Assembly: GCA_029881775.1 (NCBI GenBank)
Contig: JAOULY010000125.1
Span: forward strand, 1-6,333
From: Gammaproteobacteria bacterium
Lineage (GTDB): Bacteria > Pseudomonadota > Gammaproteobacteria > UBA9214
Direction of reading: 5' to 3'
DNA length: 6,333 nucleotides
Positions within the stretch are counted from its first letter, which is position 1; each line of letters starts with the position of its first letter. Of this stretch, positions 5,833-6,333 are shown one piece after another. Made by a program: the position numbers and the translations under genes. The notes under the pieces are model-generated. The model was not told the DNA's origin and did no database searches. It was given only the letters and a program-made list of their open reading frames with translations.

Positions 5833-6102
5833 ATGCACGAAAGACCGGTCACCATCATCAACCGCCTTGGCCTGCATGCACGTGCCGCTGCCAAACTGGT
5901 CACCACGGCCTCTTCTTTCTCCAGCGAAGTGGAACTGTCGAAGAACGGCAGGACGGTAAACGGCAAGAGCATTATGGGTGTCATGATGCTTGCGGCATCA
6001 CGCGGCACGGAACTGGTTCTCATAACCAATGGCAGTGACGAGATTGCTGCCGCTGATACACTCGAAGCACTGATTGCCGACCGCTTCGGCGAGACCGAGT
6101 GA
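5833..6102 (+). CDS. ptsH: HPr, phosphocarrier protein of the PTS
   Basis: HPr carries phosphate from Enzyme I to EIIA proteins. The 89 residues match the family length. The active-site segment NRLGLHARAAAKLV places the phosphorylated histidine at 15 and the catalytic Arg at 17. The regulatory segment NGKSIMGVMMLAA places Ser46 exactly where HprK acts, so both control sites are intact. Ala replaces the Pro after Arg17 found in E. coli HPr; related proteobacterial HPrs also lack that Pro. The Ser46 segment argues against the E. coli NPr (PtsO) type, which has no such site context. The ATG lies 1 nt after the EIIA stop (TGACATG), with AGG at 5821-5823; an in-frame start at 5773 would lie inside the EIIA gene and is unnecessary. 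A gap of 51 nt follows before ptsI, without evident structure. Confidence 0.95.
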   Translation: MHERPVTIINRLGLHARAAAKLVTTASSFSSEVELSKNGRTVNGKSIMGVMMLAASRGTELVLITNGSDEIAAADTLEALIADRFGETE

Positions 6103-6153
6103 CACACTCCGTGAGGTGATTATCCAAACCCGGACCCACCCAAGGCGAACACC

Positions 6154-6333
6154 ATGAGCCTGTCGCTGTCCGGGATCGGTATCTCGCGCGGCATCGCCAT
6201 CGGGCGGACGCACGTCGTCGTTCGCGGCAGCATTGAAGTAACCGAAAGCGCCATTCCGGCAGACCTGCTGGAAGACGAAATCACCCGTTTCCTCGATGCC
6301 GTCGACATGGCCCGGCAACAACTCAAGTCCATC
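6154..6333 (+). CDS. ptsI: PTS Enzyme I, N-terminal 60 residues (cut by window end)
   Basis: Enzyme I autophosphorylates from phosphoenolpyruvate and transfers the phosphate to HPr. Only the first 60 residues are present. MSLSLSGIGISRGIAIGRTHVV is the typical Enzyme I opening (compare ISGILASPGIAFGKA in E. coli), followed by the start of the helical HPr-binding domain (LLEDEITRFLDAVDMARQQLKSI). An in-frame TGA at 6112-6114 and the lack of any other start make ATG 6154 the start, with AAGG at 6142-6145 as a weak Shine-Dalgarno. Because the protein begins directly with the Enzyme I domain, it is the PtsI type and not PtsP, which carries a GAF domain first. The active-site histidine lies beyond the window. 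Position after hprK, EIIA and ptsH supports the call. Confidence 0.93.
   Translation, partial: MSLSLSGIGISRGIAIGRTHVVVRGSIEVTESAIPADLLEDEITRFLDAVDMARQQLKSI

Noticed and set aside
6103..6153. Regulatory element between ptsH and ptsI.
   Set aside because: The 51 nt show no convincing inverted repeat, T-run or promoter pair.

Overview
The window is a chromosomal housekeeping region, all on the + strand: the rpoN locus of a gammaproteobacterium. LptA, LptB and RpoN read like close relatives of the enterobacterial proteins. The presence of HPr kinase/phosphorylase, a mannose-class EIIA, HPr and Enzyme I directly behind rapZ is the arrangement known from Xanthomonas/Xylella-type and environmental (for example sulfur-oxidising) gamma- and betaproteobacteria rather than from E. 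coli. The sequence is moderately GC-rich and even in composition. I see no mobile element, tRNA, rRNA, CRISPR array or sign of recent transfer. The organism assignment is inference from gene order and protein character.

Layout. 2-463: 3' part of lptA. 460-1185: lptB, start overlapping the lptA stop (ATGA). 1186-1309: the only sizeable gap. It holds a -24/-12 (sigma-54-type) promoter candidate, an overlapping -10-like hexamer, a small hairpin and a 7-codon leader ORF whose stop overlaps the rpoN start. 1310-2770: rpoN. 2793-3113: hpf, with the best Shine-Dalgarno in the window. 3119-3150: a strong perfect hairpin between hpf and ptsN. 3171-3641: ptsN. 3638-4579: hprK. 4576-5433: rapZ. 5430-5831: mannose-class EIIA. 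5833-6102: ptsH (HPr). 6154 to the window end: 5' part of ptsI. From ptsN to ptsH the genes overlap by ATGA or lie 1 nt apart, so they are almost certainly one translationally coupled unit.

How it works together. LptA and LptB are parts of the LPS export machine. RpoN is sigma-54 and HPF a ribosome hibernation factor. The rest is a regulatory phosphotransferase system. EI would pass phosphate from PEP to His15 of HPr, and HPr would pass it to His67 of EIIA-Ntr and His10 of EIIA-Man. HprK can phosphorylate or dephosphorylate HPr at Ser46, gating that flow. No EIIB or EIIC permease is visible, so within this window the phosphate chain ends in regulators and not in sugar uptake. RapZ, the nucleotide-binding regulator of amino-sugar synthesis in E. 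coli, sits inside this unit.

Nothing here is a clearly undescribed system. The points most worth a second look are the rpoN leader (self-directed promoter candidate plus coupled mini-ORF), the GNRA-capped hairpin before an SD-less ptsN, and a RapZ that ends before the basic tail used for sRNA binding in E. coli.
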